This document shows, in pieces, positions 54,340 to 64,000 of a stretch of DNA of 64,000 nucleotides; positions within the stretch are counted from its first letter, which is position 1, and each line of letters begins with the position of its first letter. The notes under the pieces were generated by a model. That model searched no databases. It was not told the DNA's origin and was given only the letters and a program-made list of their open reading frames with translations. Origin of the DNA: Symsagittifera roscoffensis. Its lineage: Eukaryota > Xenacoelomorpha > Acoela > Convolutidae. The stretch covers positions 23,932,933 to 23,996,932 of the forward strand of contig NC_087070.1 in the NCBI RefSeq assembly GCF_963678635.1, in the 5' to 3' direction. The position numbers and the translations under genes are program-made.

Positions 54340-56850
54340 AAAAATTTTAACCTTACAAAAACTAGAAATCTGTAAAACTTTAATAAAATCAGTAACTTTC
54401 AATAATTTTTTCAGTAAAGTTTTTCCTAGATAATAATTGTAAATAGTTTCAACGCATTTCATAATATCTCATTTATGCTGTTGTTCGAAAGTTTTGATTG
54501 ATGATAAAACCAACAGCATTCAAAAGATCGTGAAACTCTCGAGAGAAATCGATCCAAAAACCAATTATCTATAGTGAGAACTGCAATAGCGGCTTGCTAA
54601 CAGTGATTTTGTTCTGTTAAAAATGCAGTAAAATATTCATTATGAGCTCTTTAGTGGATACGCTTTTGCTAAAAAATTGTGGGAATTATTTATAAAACAT
54701 CACCTTTTTGATTCGTTTTGCCTAGCTATTTGTTTTATAGTTTTCCCACTCAAAGTCTTTGATTGAGTTCACAGAGTAGCGCGTTCGGAAGCACATAAAT
54801 GCTGGCTTCTGTATCGAAAACCTTAAATTTGTACTGTTTTTGATAACTGACATAAAAAAGATGAAATTTTGGATAACCTTGTTTGACCTGAAACATTACC
54901 AAATAAATAATAAATAACTCTGCTCTAGATATTCACCTTAAAACCATTTGAAAATTAGGTTCAAAACAAGATCACTCTGCTAAATGTTTATAACAAAAAA
55001 AAATTTGGGTTTAAAACTGTTTTGGACTTTCACAAGATCGTTGACATGACACAGTTTTCAGAGTTGACTTTTGTGTAAAATGGAATCAGGTCTCAAGGTG
55101 AAATTTATCGACAGAAAAAAGTAGAAATACATTTTGTTTCACCAATAATTTTGAGAATATGTTGCTTCAATTTAGGTTTTAAAAATAGTTTAGGAAAAAA
55201 CCGGCATAAAAACAACCAAGTATTGGTTTTTATGAGTAACGCATCAGCGTCTTTGTAAGTAATTGATCAAATAAAAAATCAAATGTTTTGAGAATAGTTT
55301 CTGTGAAGTAGGCAAATCGGAGGCAAAACTTTTCAGTAATTTGATTTTTTTTTCAACTAAATTATCTAAACTTGTTGAAATCAATCAAAAAAAGTTATTA
55401 TGGAAGGCTAAAGAAGAAGCATCAACCAAAAATCTTTTTTCACAATCTAAATTTGTACAATTTTCTTTTAAAAAAAATAAATCTTTGTTGTAGAAAATTT
55501 TTAGAGAAAGTATTCAAGAATTGTTTGAAAATTTAGAAAAAAAACTGATAATTTTAGCAGAACTTTAGCAGAATAGATGTATAACATCTTGATTGGTATG
55601 ATTTTTTATCATAGAGCAAATCAAATAGACATTATTTGTTTTTCTTGTTTTTGCTTTGATTTTTGTCAGATTTATTTCAATTGGAAAGTGAGAAGAAATT
55701 AAGTTGAATCAAGGTTGCCTACAGAAAATAATTAAAAACTTTTTCCTTGTTGCCGTTTTGACTCGACAATTTTTTTCTGAGTTGAATTTCAAAAAAAATA
55801 TACTGTGGTGGAATTAGAAAAAAAAGTCAAAACTAAATTTTACTGCGAAAATCGATTTGTATTCCAGTTATTGAACTCCCAAGAAAGGTCGGCAATTAAA
55901 GTTTTTATTTGATTTCAACCTACAAACTCCATTTCTACCCTTGGCTTAAATTTTTTGTTCTGATTGTTTTAATTGGTTTCAATTCTCTCACCCTTAACCG
56001 GTTTTTAGAAACTTTGGACAAAAACCAAGATTTAAAAAAGACTTACATTTTTTGCAAAAACTTGATTTTTATTGTTCAAACAAAATTTGTGATTCTGCTT
56101 ACAACATTCAGGTTAATTATTCAGTTAGAGAAATTTTATCCGCTAAACTTTAATTTGCACAAAATAATAATTAGAAGTTTGAGGCTTATCACTAATTTTT
56201 CATGCAAAGTGAGTTCATCAGCGAAAACTGTATAAAGCAAAAAACAAGAACAACTTAGATATAATCCTTTTTTGAAGTTAATTTGAAGAATCAAAAGATT
56301 AGGAACGTTTATGAAGAAGTTTTGGCTGAATTATAGTCAGCTAAAGCCTTACAAATAAAGATTTTGGGGTTAAAATTGTTTTGGAAAAATTGAATACATG
56401 CTTTGTCTAATAAGAAACGTTTTCACTTACTTGCTCAAAAACATTGATAATTTTTAAAATTTTCCAAAAATTTGGAAGCTTCATCATTGATAAAGCTGAT
56501 TTGAGCGTTTCTTCAAGCAATCACAACAGCATAAACTACGCAAGTTAGCTTAAATTAGATCTGATTTGTTTTTATTTCTTTTTTTTTGACAAAGATTTTT
56601 TCAATGAAAACTTGGTGTGATTGTCTTAATAAATACATAATAATTATTAATTTGGAATTTTATACTTTTCATATAAAACAGCATTGTTTCTAACAATTAG
56701 ACGAATATCGATTGCAAAAATCTGCTAAAAACTTGAGATTTCCGTACAATTTTTTTCTTCAACTAGACTTTTTCAAAATCATGAGATTACTTTCTAAAAA
56801 TTTTTACTATTTGAAAATTACCATATGAAACGTATAATAGGACGCTGAGA
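54340..56850 (+). repeat. Strongly diverged U-type unit
   Basis: Words typical of U units occur in plus-strand order: GATTGATGATAAAACCA (54497), TTCACAGAGTAGCGCGTT (54770, cf. 46350), GAAGTAGGCAAATC (55305), CAAGATTTAAAAA (56025) and AAAGTGAGTTCATCAGCGAAAACTG (56208, cf. 38910). The 108-residue frame at 55909-56235 lies inside this and is treated as part of the repeat, not as a gene. Confidence 0.55.
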
Positions 56851-56925
56851 AAGTCATTCCCTATGCTAATTCATAGTTTTTTAATCATTTCATTTGGAAT
56901 CTTAAACATTGCTGTATCGGCAAAA

Positions 56926-57066
56926 TCGGGCGACTAAACTTTTTCTCGAAACCATCATACCATCTGAAACTCTCAAATATTAACCTATCTTATTATATGG
57001 AAAAAAATATATACTCCATCTTGATACGTATGGTGCTATCCTCTATAAACTCTCTTAAAACAAGGA
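56926..57066 (-). repeat. Dispersed repeat F, copy 4 (degenerate, inverted)
   Basis: In plus sense: ATCGGGCGAC, CATACCATCTGAAACT, AACCTATCTTAT, TGATACGTATGGTGCTATCC and GGAGCTCAGCAACC, matching the order of 50240-50380 with many changes. It closes the older outer M/U copy. Confidence 0.5.
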
Positions 57067-58439
57067 GCTCAGCAACCGACGCACTGTTTTGCCCCGACAT
57101 TTACACTACTGCCCGATCAATGAAAATTCAAATTGCTTCTGCTTTTGTGAAAAATGATTAATACTTTGTGCATAGCTTTTAAAATTAGCATAAAACTATC
57201 CGCATCTTCATAAACTTTGACATCATTTTTATTCCACATGTTGAACAAATTCTAATGGTTTTTATTTCCTGCGAAAAAAAACATTCTAACATTTATTTGA
57301 ATTTTAATGAAATTGTTTTAAGTTTCACTTGCAATTTGGAATGGAATGTTTCGTTTGAATTTTTAATTTCGCAAAAAGATTAGTTTTAACCAAAAAAAAA
57401 CATGGCAGTACTTTTTTTGCTTTTTAACAATGAACTTATGCAATTTTTGCACTTATAGTCGCATAATATTATATTTCTTTATGAAATTTTTTATTTACTT
57501 TTGAGTTTTAAAATATAAATCAAAGAAAAACAAAGGTACTAAAATACTGCTTCACATTTTTTTTCAGTTGTTCAAAGACTCAATACTTTTTGAATTTTGC
57601 CAGTGTTTTCGAAAAAGTTTTCGCAACTTGTTAAAAGATTCAAATGAAAATTTGAATTTTTTTGAAAAAACTCAAAAATCTTTTCAATTCAATTTTTGAA
57701 GCAAATTAATTAAAGAATTTTGATCTTTTTCATCAACAAAACTTAAATGATCCGTTTTCACAAATCGCACATTTTTTACCAAAGTTATCTTCATGACTAA
57801 AATCTCTCAAAAAATATTTAATAGTTGTTTCTAAGCAAAATATTATATAAATTGGCTAAGGACAAGCTATCCCAAAAGTTTTTTTTAAGAAACTGCCATT
57901 ATAGAAGAATGAGTCGAAAACTGATCTTTGTAGTGAAAAAAAAACCAGTCTAAGGAGCAGTTTATCATAATGTTTTCTGAATGGCTAGAACAAATGAGCA
58001 AAACAAACGGATAGCTGAAATAAATTGTTCTACAATTTAATACACTTCGAGAAAAAAAATGCAGATTTTTGATGAAAAAAAAAACAAAAAAGATTTTCAG
58101 ATAAAGGAGGTTTTGCGTTAAGGAAAATTTTAAAATAATTTTATTCCATTTTTCTTCAATTGGCCGTTTTTGATGAGATCTCACAAAGTGGTCTTTTTGT
58201 GATGAGATCTGATGCAAAATTTTAATCCACTAAGAACTCCATCCTCAGATTATTTAAAAACTTGAAACAGTTTTTGCGTTTTTTGCGTTGTTAGCAAAAT
58301 TTATATTGTTATCAAAATAATTGTAAGAACAGTAATGCTCTGCGAAAAGAAAATGGTCTAGAAAGAAAAGTCTAGAAAGAAAAGTCCAGATACATATCTA
58401 ACATTGAAACACGCAATAAACTTCATCAAACCAGTTTCA
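57067..58439. other. No gene recognised
   Basis: Very AT-rich, with homopolymer runs. The 110-residue minus-strand frame at 57885-58217 is low in complexity and has no recognisable motif. A small duplication of TCTAGAAAGAAAAG lies near 58357-58385. Confidence 0.5.
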
Positions 58440-59310
58440 TATTTTGTGTTATGTACTTTCAGGTTATTTCTAGGAAACGCTGAACCTCAATTGTGAGTTG
58501 AGTTGATGCAATTTTTTTCTCCGAACTCAGATAAGGTCTCTAAGTTTTGTTTCAAAAATTCAATTTGCTGCAAATTACTTCAATTTGCCTTCTTACTTCA
58601 ACTATGACGAAATACTCGGCTTAACTGATGCAATGAAACCCCCGCTAGATATGACACTTCTTGAATATAGTCATTGTTTCTATAATTCTTTCGGTTTTTT
58701 GATAAGAGTTTTAATATTCATGAATTTGGCTCAGAGATGTTCCTAATAGCATTACTTGAAACTTGCAACATTCCAAAGAACGGAAAAAGTCCCGAGTAGA
58801 GACGCAATAATCTTGGGCTACTATGTAGCTTGAATATCAATTGTTAACGTAAGTAGTGATTTTTTACCGTTATCGGTTTGACAAACAGCAGCTGTCATCT
58901 GGAAGGGAGGGTTTGGATTTACAAAAAGAAAGCAACGCCATCTTCACTTCCATTGGAACTTTCTTTCAACATATTCCATAGTTGATAGGAGTTCCATGCA
59001 TGAAAATAATGATGACACATACTGTTTAATTAAATTTATAAATCGTCTCACAGTCTTTTTTTCTTTTGTCTCCTGGTGATTTATATGTTCTACTAATCAA
59101 AAACGTACTTCACAATAAATAATTTTGCAGTTCAATCATTTTGATGTAAAAACAAATTCAAAAAATGGAGATTTGTTTGATCTAAGAAACCGCCCAAGGC
59201 CAAAATTATAACTTGAGTTTTGATTCCAAATGATCAGGGTATTTGATTTTAGACAAGAAAAAACAGCACTTTTTTTCATTAAAAAAGATGAGCATTGAGA
59301 AGCACTGAAA
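58440..59310 (+). repeat. Module M, displaced older fragment
   Basis: Matches 34320-35080 in the same orientation: GGAAACGCTGAACC (58474 with 34326), GATGTTCCTA (58736), AGTAGAGACGCAATAATC (58794 with 34626), a GACAAACAGCAGCTGTCATCTG block (58880), and a TTTGATTTTAGACAAG block. It is the part missing from the 51.5-54 kb copy, so that copy was split by rearrangement. Confidence 0.6.
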
Positions 59311-59355
59311 GTCGCAGAATGCTAGCTTAGTCAAAGCTTCTTTGATAGCTTCTTT

Positions 59356-60064
59356 GATCCACTGGGTGTTTCCTGCTCATTAACCATGTACATGAACGGA
59401 CTTAAGCATCTCGACTCTCTCACTTCTGGACATTTTACCGAAATATACATCAAAATTTGGTAATAATCCTAATATTTATCGTGGAATTTTTGTAGATTAT
59501 TCGACTCTCATCGAATAAACTAATAAACGGTTTGTTATCTCCAGTTATCTTCAGTATCTCCAGTTATCTCCAGAAGGTTTGTTATCTCCAGTAACCCGAA
59601 CTCCGAGTCTGTCTAGTATTTCAAGAGGGTTTCGTGGATCCCATTGACATTTTTCGAGTAAGAGGCCTCACCCAATCATTATAATTCAAAAGAACTCTGA
59701 ATTTTTTGATAATCTGAAAAAATTGTCTTGATTAGAACACCAAAAACCTTCGAAGAAGCTATCAAAATCATTCAATTGGACTTCTTTGTTTTAACTCATT
59801 GATCAATTCATCCCATTTCTTGTTCTCCAAACTTGTCTCTTTAACCTTTTACCTTCTTTTGTTTCAAAATAAAGATCAATCAAGATAATGCGTCTAATAA
59901 TTTATTCGATAAGAGTCGAATAATCTGCGAAAATTCCACGATAATTATTAGGATTATTACCAAATTTTGATGTCTATTTCGGTAAAATATCCAGGAGTGA
60001 GAGAGTCGAGATATTTAGGTCCGTTCATGTACATGGTTAATGAGCAAGAAACACCCAATGGATC
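59356..60064. mobile_element. Non-autonomous element with ~170-bp terminal inverted repeats (MITE/foldback type)
   Basis: 59356-59526 (starting GATCCACTGGGTGTTTC) and 59896-60064 (ending GAAACACCCAATGGATC) are close reverse complements along their full length, including GTACATGAACGGAC, CTCGACTCTCTCAC, ACCAAATTTTGATGT and ATTATTCGACTC. The ~370-bp interior contains short TTATCTCCAGT repeats and no coding frame. No clear target-site duplication could be picked, so the superfamily is open. Total length is about 709 bp. Confidence 0.85.
59535..59590 (+). repeat. Short tandem repeat TTATCTCCAG inside the inverted-repeat element
   Basis: TTATCTCCAG or a one-base variant occurs about five times between 59535 and 59590. 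It may mark the loop of a foldback element. Confidence 0.7.
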
Positions 60065-61140
60065 CTTGTATGGTTCCTAAACTTTGTTCGTAAGCGACAA
60101 TTTACAAAAAAAACTTTCAGTCCAGATCTGTATTAGGAAGAGCCCGGTTCTCCCAATGAGATATTTTTGAGCAAAACAGCAAAAATTTAAACCTGAATAA
60201 TTTAGTTAAAACTCCTGTTTGATATCTCGCATTCCTCGGAGCATTTCTCATTTTCAACCTTTTTTACTTTCCTTGAATGCTATCAAGCCTATTTGGTACA
60301 CAGGAGACATATTTTTATGGTTTTTCAAATAAAGTTTTGGACATAGGAGTGCCGATATTCACAATTTCCGTAATTTCGAAGACTGAATTCAAGAGCAAAA
60401 TTGATTTTTGTGGCAGAATCAAGCTCTCAGTGATAACTTTGATACTTAACTTGCACATCTGAATTTTTTTTTCTGACATATCCCGTTCTTCAGATCAGTT
60501 TCCACCAGAATCATTTGTCATTCTCGTTTCGGTTAAGTGTATGAAAGAAAAAAATTATCTGGGCTTTCATAATTGTCCTAAGCTTATTAATTAACCATTG
60601 ACAAAATTGGTTTTTTCAGTCTTCTTAGTAAATTTTAAAATTAAACTGAATGCTCTTGATAGGCAAAAAAATAATCGTTTTATCCAATGAAACAAGCGTA
60701 TTTAAAATAAATACGACATTAACTCCTACGCGTAATTCCTTTTGTACTCAAGAGGTCAACTTTTCAAATATATGTTGTGTTTTTCTACGTTGATTCCGTT
60801 TATTGATAGTGGCGTTACCCTAAAGGAGGGACGTCATGGCTTACTCGGCTTACTTTCTCATTTTACTAAAAACTAACCAACAAATCAGAACAGCTTCTTG
60901 TTATAAAATTGGACAAAATATGTTCAATTTTAAAAATCGTTGAGTTCAAACTACGAAACTGATGGCACGAAAACACAAAACCTACAATTATTTTCAGTAT
61001 CAGAAATGAAATACAGCTTTCAGAATGCTCAGCGGAAAAAAAATGTATCACATATTTTTTTCGTTTTTTTCTTCTTCGTTTTATGGACCTTTTTCCTAAA
61101 AACTAATGGCTATGTAGTCAGTTCTTTTATAATGTCGATA
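60065..61140. other. No gene recognised between the inverted-repeat element and the Polinton
   Basis: AT-rich sequence with short frames only (60277-60462, 60940-61245), none with a recognisable motif. The left end of the Polinton may lie here, but no terminal inverted repeat could be identified because its partner would be outside the window. Confidence 0.4.
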
Positions 61141-61159
61141 AAAGAGATAGAGAGATCCG

Positions 61160-61374
61160 GAAATATAAACCTTAGATGTTATGTGCCGAACTTGATGTTG
61201 TTGCAGCAACAACTTCATGCTAGCCCGCCTGGCTGCGACTTTTGACTTCGGCGGAAATGACTCTAACTACTCAAATCTGGGTGGAGGTCTTTTTAAAGTC
61301 ACCCCACTTATGTTCACAAACGCTGGAAATGCGGCAACTTTTCTCGGGCTATCCGAAGCAATCAGGCTACAATT
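61160..61374 (+). CDS. Partial frame before the gap, possible Polinton structural protein
   Basis: A frame reading ATFDFGGNDSNYSNLGGGLF and TPLMFTNAGNAATFLGLSEA runs into the N gap. Gly/Asn-rich, without a recognised domain. It cannot be joined to the capsid gene, because the true gap length is unknown and this sequence does not resemble the start of the capsid family. It may belong to a neighbouring structural gene. Confidence 0.35.
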
Positions 61375-61574
61375 NNNNNNNNNNNNNNNNNNNNNNNNNN
61401 NNNNNNNNNNNNNNNNNNNNNNNNNNNNNNNNNNNNNNNNNNNNNNNNNNNNNNNNNNNNNNNNNNNNNNNNNNNNNNNNNNNNNNNNNNNNNNNNNNNN
61501 NNNNNNNNNNNNNNNNNNNNNNNNNNNNNNNNNNNNNNNNNNNNNNNNNNNNNNNNNNNNNNNNNNNNNNNNNN
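61375..61574. other. Assembly gap (200 N)
   Basis: Exactly 200 N, placeholder length. It interrupts the start of the Polinton capsid gene. Confidence 0.95.
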
Positions 61575-62764
61575 GTCCTATGCTCGAATTTGAAGTTTTA
61601 GGAGATAGAAACAACTTTATCGATCTTCAACGAACTCGCTTGGAGATTGTAGCACGCGTTGTTCAAAATAATGGTAATGTACTGCGAACTCATGCTACAG
61701 AGGCAGCACAACGAGACACCCCATATTTGGTTAACAATCCACTTTCATCTTTATTTTCCGAATGCACAATGTCCTTGAATGGAGAAAAAATTTCAACAAC
61801 CAATGCCAATTTTGCCCATAAGAGTTTCATTGAGACCGAATTTTCACATGGCAATGATGCAAAGAAAACATGACTTGCTGGTCAAGGTTATTATTATGAA
61901 GATAATCCATCAGGTATTGATGGTGCTAATGGGCGAGCTGAAGATGTCGCTGAACGTAAGCGAATCGTAGCTGCATCAACTGAGTTCCGTTTATTTGGTA
62001 AAATTGCTTGTGATTTTTTATCATGTGACAAACATCTTATCAGCGGTGTTACAATAAGACTTTCTCTGAGACGATCTCCTAATGACTTTGTTATCTTGTC
62101 TGAGCATAGAGATAAACATTACCGTGTTGAAATCACAGAGGCTAACCTATATGTGCGCAAAATGACAGTAACCGATTTTGTGCTATCGTCGATAGAAAAA
62201 ACTCTGTTGAAAACACCCGCAATATACAATTATATTGAAGTTTTACCGAGAACTTTTTTGGCCACAATTGGTGTGCAAAGCTGGCGACAAGAAGACATTT
62301 TTGCCAAAGAGCCAGTTCGTCGAATGATTTTAGCAATGAGCTCGAATACAGCATACCTGGGAACTAACCGAACAAACCCGTTTCATTATCAAAAATTTCA
62401 GCTGAATGAAATCATTGTTTACCGAAACGGTCTGCCCATTGCAGGAACTCCTGTGTCAACGACTGATAACAAAAGAATATACTATAACACATTGGAAGCT
62501 CTAGACTTTGTTTTCAACAATAGTCATGGAATCAGTTTGGCTAATTATCACAATCATTATATTATGGCATTTGATCGCACATCTACTCAGGAGGCTTCAC
62601 ATGACTTTATTCATCCTGAATTGACCAATTGCACCATTTCAGTAGAACTGAAGTTTGATGCACCGCTGGGGGAAAATGTAGAGTTACTTTTCATGGGAGA
62701 GCGTGCATCAACAGTTTACGTGCGTTCCGATAGAAAAATAGCTAAAAACACTCTAATGAGTTGA
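61575..62764 (+). pseudogene. Polinton major capsid protein (F54H12.2-like, double jelly-roll), nearly whole
   Basis: Begins just after the gap with PMLEFEVLGDRNNFIDLQRT and continues with VNNPLSSLFSECTMSLNGEK and FAHKSFIETEFSHGNDAKK, the conserved first half of the family that includes C. elegans F54H12.2. The second half has LRRSPNDFVIL, YRVEITEANLYVRKM, FHYQKFQLNEIIVYRNG, and near the end LTNCTISVELKFDAPL and VYVRSDRKI. In the family this protein builds the icosahedral shell. The visible part is almost intact with about one break; its start is lost in the gap. It is followed after about a dozen bases by the protease, as is common in Polintons. Confidence 0.85.
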
Positions 62765-62777
62765 CTCGGTGAAAAAA

Positions 62778-63215
62778 ATGGACAATTTACAGATTACTGA
62801 GCTTATTCACCGATGCAAGCATTTGAAACATCGATTTTGTGGCATTTTTCCCGCTAACTTAGCATTTAATTCAATATTGAAACGTGACAATACTTTCATG
62901 ATAGTAAACGCATCAAACTCAGACCAGCCAGGAACTCATTGGTTACTGTTTGCTCAAGCTGGTGGTCAAATTTTTTTTGCAGATCCTCTTGGACGAAGCC
63001 TACACAACTATCCACATGTATACAAAAATATGAGACGTTCTATCCATGAGGGAAACCAAATACTGATGAATAAGCCAATCCAATCAGCTAACTCGGTCTT
63101 GTGCGGACTTTATTGTATTTATGTTGCTCATGTTATAATTTCATCTAAATTTCCTATAGGTTTCAAGGTTAATGACCATGACATGATGCGTTTTGCTAAA
63201 CATATGATGTTATAA
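62778..63215 (+). CDS. Adenovirus-type cysteine protease (adenain family, C5) of the Polinton
   Basis: 145 residues from the ATG at 62778; the frame is open a few codons upstream from a GTG, but the ATG is the plausible start. The family triad context is clear: GTHWLLFAQ with the catalytic His, then FFADPLGRS with the acidic partner, and Q-SANSVLCGLYCIYVAH with the catalytic Cys following the conserved Gln region. In adenovirus and Polintons this enzyme matures capsid proteins. It is shorter than adenovirus protease (about 200 residues) but usual for Polintons. It looks whole. Confidence 0.88.
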   Translation: MDNLQITELIHRCKHLKHRFCGIFPANLAFNSILKRDNTFMIVNASNSDQPGTHWLLFAQAGGQIFFADPLGRSLHNYPHVYKNMRRSIHEGNQILMNKPIQSANSVLCGLYCIYVAHVIISSKFPIGFKVNDHDMMRFAKHMML

Positions 63216-63319
63216 CTTTGTGATACTGATGCATTTCTTTAATGATTTATAATTTATTTTTAAGAAAAAAACATGTTTTATGGTTGCTAGAACACTTGCC
63301 TCTGGCGTTATCGCAGGCT

Positions 63320-63967
63320 CTAAAAACCGTTTTCAGAGTTTAAATTTTTTTCCATTATAAATTTAACAAACAAAGTAATTGAATCAATCTCTAAACGACC
63401 ATAACCACTCAAAATGATATCAATAATTTTAGAAAACTCGGCGGCATTATCACCATTCAAAATATGAATGAAGCGTTCAATTGTTACATTAGTGATTAAA
63501 TCAGTTTGAGTTTGAATGGATCGAGTTTGTGAAGCAAAGCAAACTTGTGGCAATCTTCTTCGTAGAGAAGCACCACCAATATCAGTTGAGTTGATAATAG
63601 AATTGTTGTAGTTGACAGCAATTTTTAATTTTTCCATCAAGGGTCCCGATAGGTGAAGTTTACTGCAACCCAATATTAGATGCTTGAAAGATGAGAGTAG
63701 ACAAGGTACAACGAAAGTGGTTGAGGTCATCTTTTTCACTACGTCGACACAATCCTTGGTTACTTCGATGAGAACATGGATGTGGGGATGGTCATTGTCG
63801 AGCAATTGGGCGCAAGACTCGTTCTGAATTGAGTGGGTTGCAAATGCAAAATTTGTGTTTAGAGGGAGTTGTGAGGCGTCGGGTTCGTTGTTCAGAATAA
63901 AAAATTTAAAATTTTTTCGAAATTTTTTAAAAAATTCAGGCGACTGCTCATACATTGCTTCAACCAT
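63320..63967 (-). CDS. Polinton-borne gene with His-x-His motif, possibly HUH/parvovirus NS1-like (215 residues)
   Basis: Convergent to the protease gene, about 100 bp apart. A complete frame from ATG to stop. Residues 60-69 read HPHIHVLIEV, a His-hydrophobic-His strand as in HUH replication endonucleases. A Tyr at residue 120 (VNYNN) is a possible catalytic Tyr, but the usual nearby Lys is not obvious. N-terminal residues 11-25 are Phe/Lys-rich. No helicase domain follows. If HUH is right, it recalls parvovirus NS1 and the bidnavirus/Polinton exchanges known from insects. Otherwise it is an unassigned Polinton protein. Confidence 0.4.
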   Translation of the reverse strand: MVEAMYEQSPEFFKKFRKNFKFFILNNEPDASQLPLNTNFAFATHSIQNESCAQLLDNDHPHIHVLIEVTKDCVDVVKKMTSTTFVVPCLLSSFKHLILGCSKLHLSGPLMEKLKIAVNYNNSIINSTDIGGASLRRRLPQVCFASQTRSIQTQTDLITNVTIERFIHILNGDNAAEFSKIIDIILSGYGRLEIDSITLFVKFIMEKNLNSENGF

Positions 63968-64000
63968 TCTGCTGGTTAAATCAAATTATTCAAACGTTTT

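Larger units (their letters stand above)
61145..64000 (+). mobile_element. Polinton/Maverick element, right part cut by the window edge
   Basis: The cluster of double-jelly-roll capsid protein, adenovirus-type protease and a divergent His-x-His gene marks a Polinton. Codon use and GC content are clearly more gene-like than in the rest of the window, so it is much younger than the PolB fossils at 2-5 and 49 kb. In the visible part it looks nearly whole, with about one break, apart from the assembly gap. Integrase, ATPase and polymerase are not in view. The left limit is approximate. Confidence 0.8.

Noticed and set aside
55909-56235. 108-residue plus-strand frame
   Set aside because: Lies within a diverged U unit and is not open in the better-preserved copies.
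57885-58217. 110-residue minus-strand frame
   Set aside because: Phe/Ser-rich, from low-complexity AT sequence, with no motif or conserved copy.
60940-61245. 101-residue plus-strand frame upstream of the Polinton
   Set aside because: Hydrophobic run from T-rich DNA; its end overlaps the partial Gly/Asn-rich frame in another phase.
61217-61873. One continuous 218-residue protein across the second N gap
   Set aside because: The gap length is a placeholder, and the sequence before the gap does not resemble the capsid family, so the two sides are annotated separately.

Overview
The window is strongly AT-rich DNA from an invertebrate animal: short AT-rich introns with TTTTCAG-type acceptors, poly(A) signals, and fossils of Polinton/Maverick elements. 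A nematode or a similar small-genome invertebrate is possible, but nothing here settles the species. No conserved single-copy host gene was recognised. Almost the whole window is repeats, repeat-borne reading frames and virus-like fossils. Two runs of exactly 200 N (31197-31396, 61375-61574) are scaffold gaps.

Layout. 1-1.64 kb: AT-rich DNA without genes. 1.65-5.9 kb: fossil of a Polinton-type protein-primed DNA polymerase (PolB) on the minus strand, flanked by two direct copies of a small repeat called F here. 6.0-22.1 kb: tandem array of 3.3-3.9 kb units (U1-U5) in minus orientation, each with a paired-CCAAT promoter-like block and a zinc-finger frame; the newest step is a 3,257-bp duplication (14809-21322). 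22.2-25.7 kb: a complex module (M) in minus orientation with an HSE-CCAAT-TATA promoter-like region and several conserved reading frames. 25.9-31.2 kb: a GC-richer tandem array (A, B, C; period 2,068 bp for B and C) that stops at the first gap exactly on a unit boundary. 31.4-32.8 kb: the same central sequence inverted. 32.9-36.1 kb: module M again, plus orientation. 36.1-48.7 kb: U-type units in plus orientation, including a three-fold 1.5-kb tandem amplification. 48.8-50.0 kb: a second PolB fossil, plus strand, followed by F in inverted orientation and a G-quadruplex-type tract. 51.5-57.1 kb and 58.4-59.3 kb: older, more diverged copies of M and U. 59.36-60.06 kb: a ~709-bp element with ~170-bp terminal inverted repeats. 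61.1-64.0 kb: a much better preserved Polinton with capsid protein, adenovirus-type protease and a divergent gene with a His-X-His motif.

The main observation is that 1.65-50.4 kb is one giant imperfect palindrome centred near 29.3 kb: F, PolB, U array, M and the central unit on the left recur in reverse order and opposite strand on the right. The arms differ by many substitutions and by independent tandem amplifications, so this is old real structure and not simply one locus assembled twice. Within it, a C2HC zinc-finger gene family with conserved splice donor, CCAAT pairs at a fixed 46-47 bp spacing, and heat-shock-element-like sites recur. They suggest that the repeat once carried a transcribed, possibly stress-responsive, multi-exon gene.
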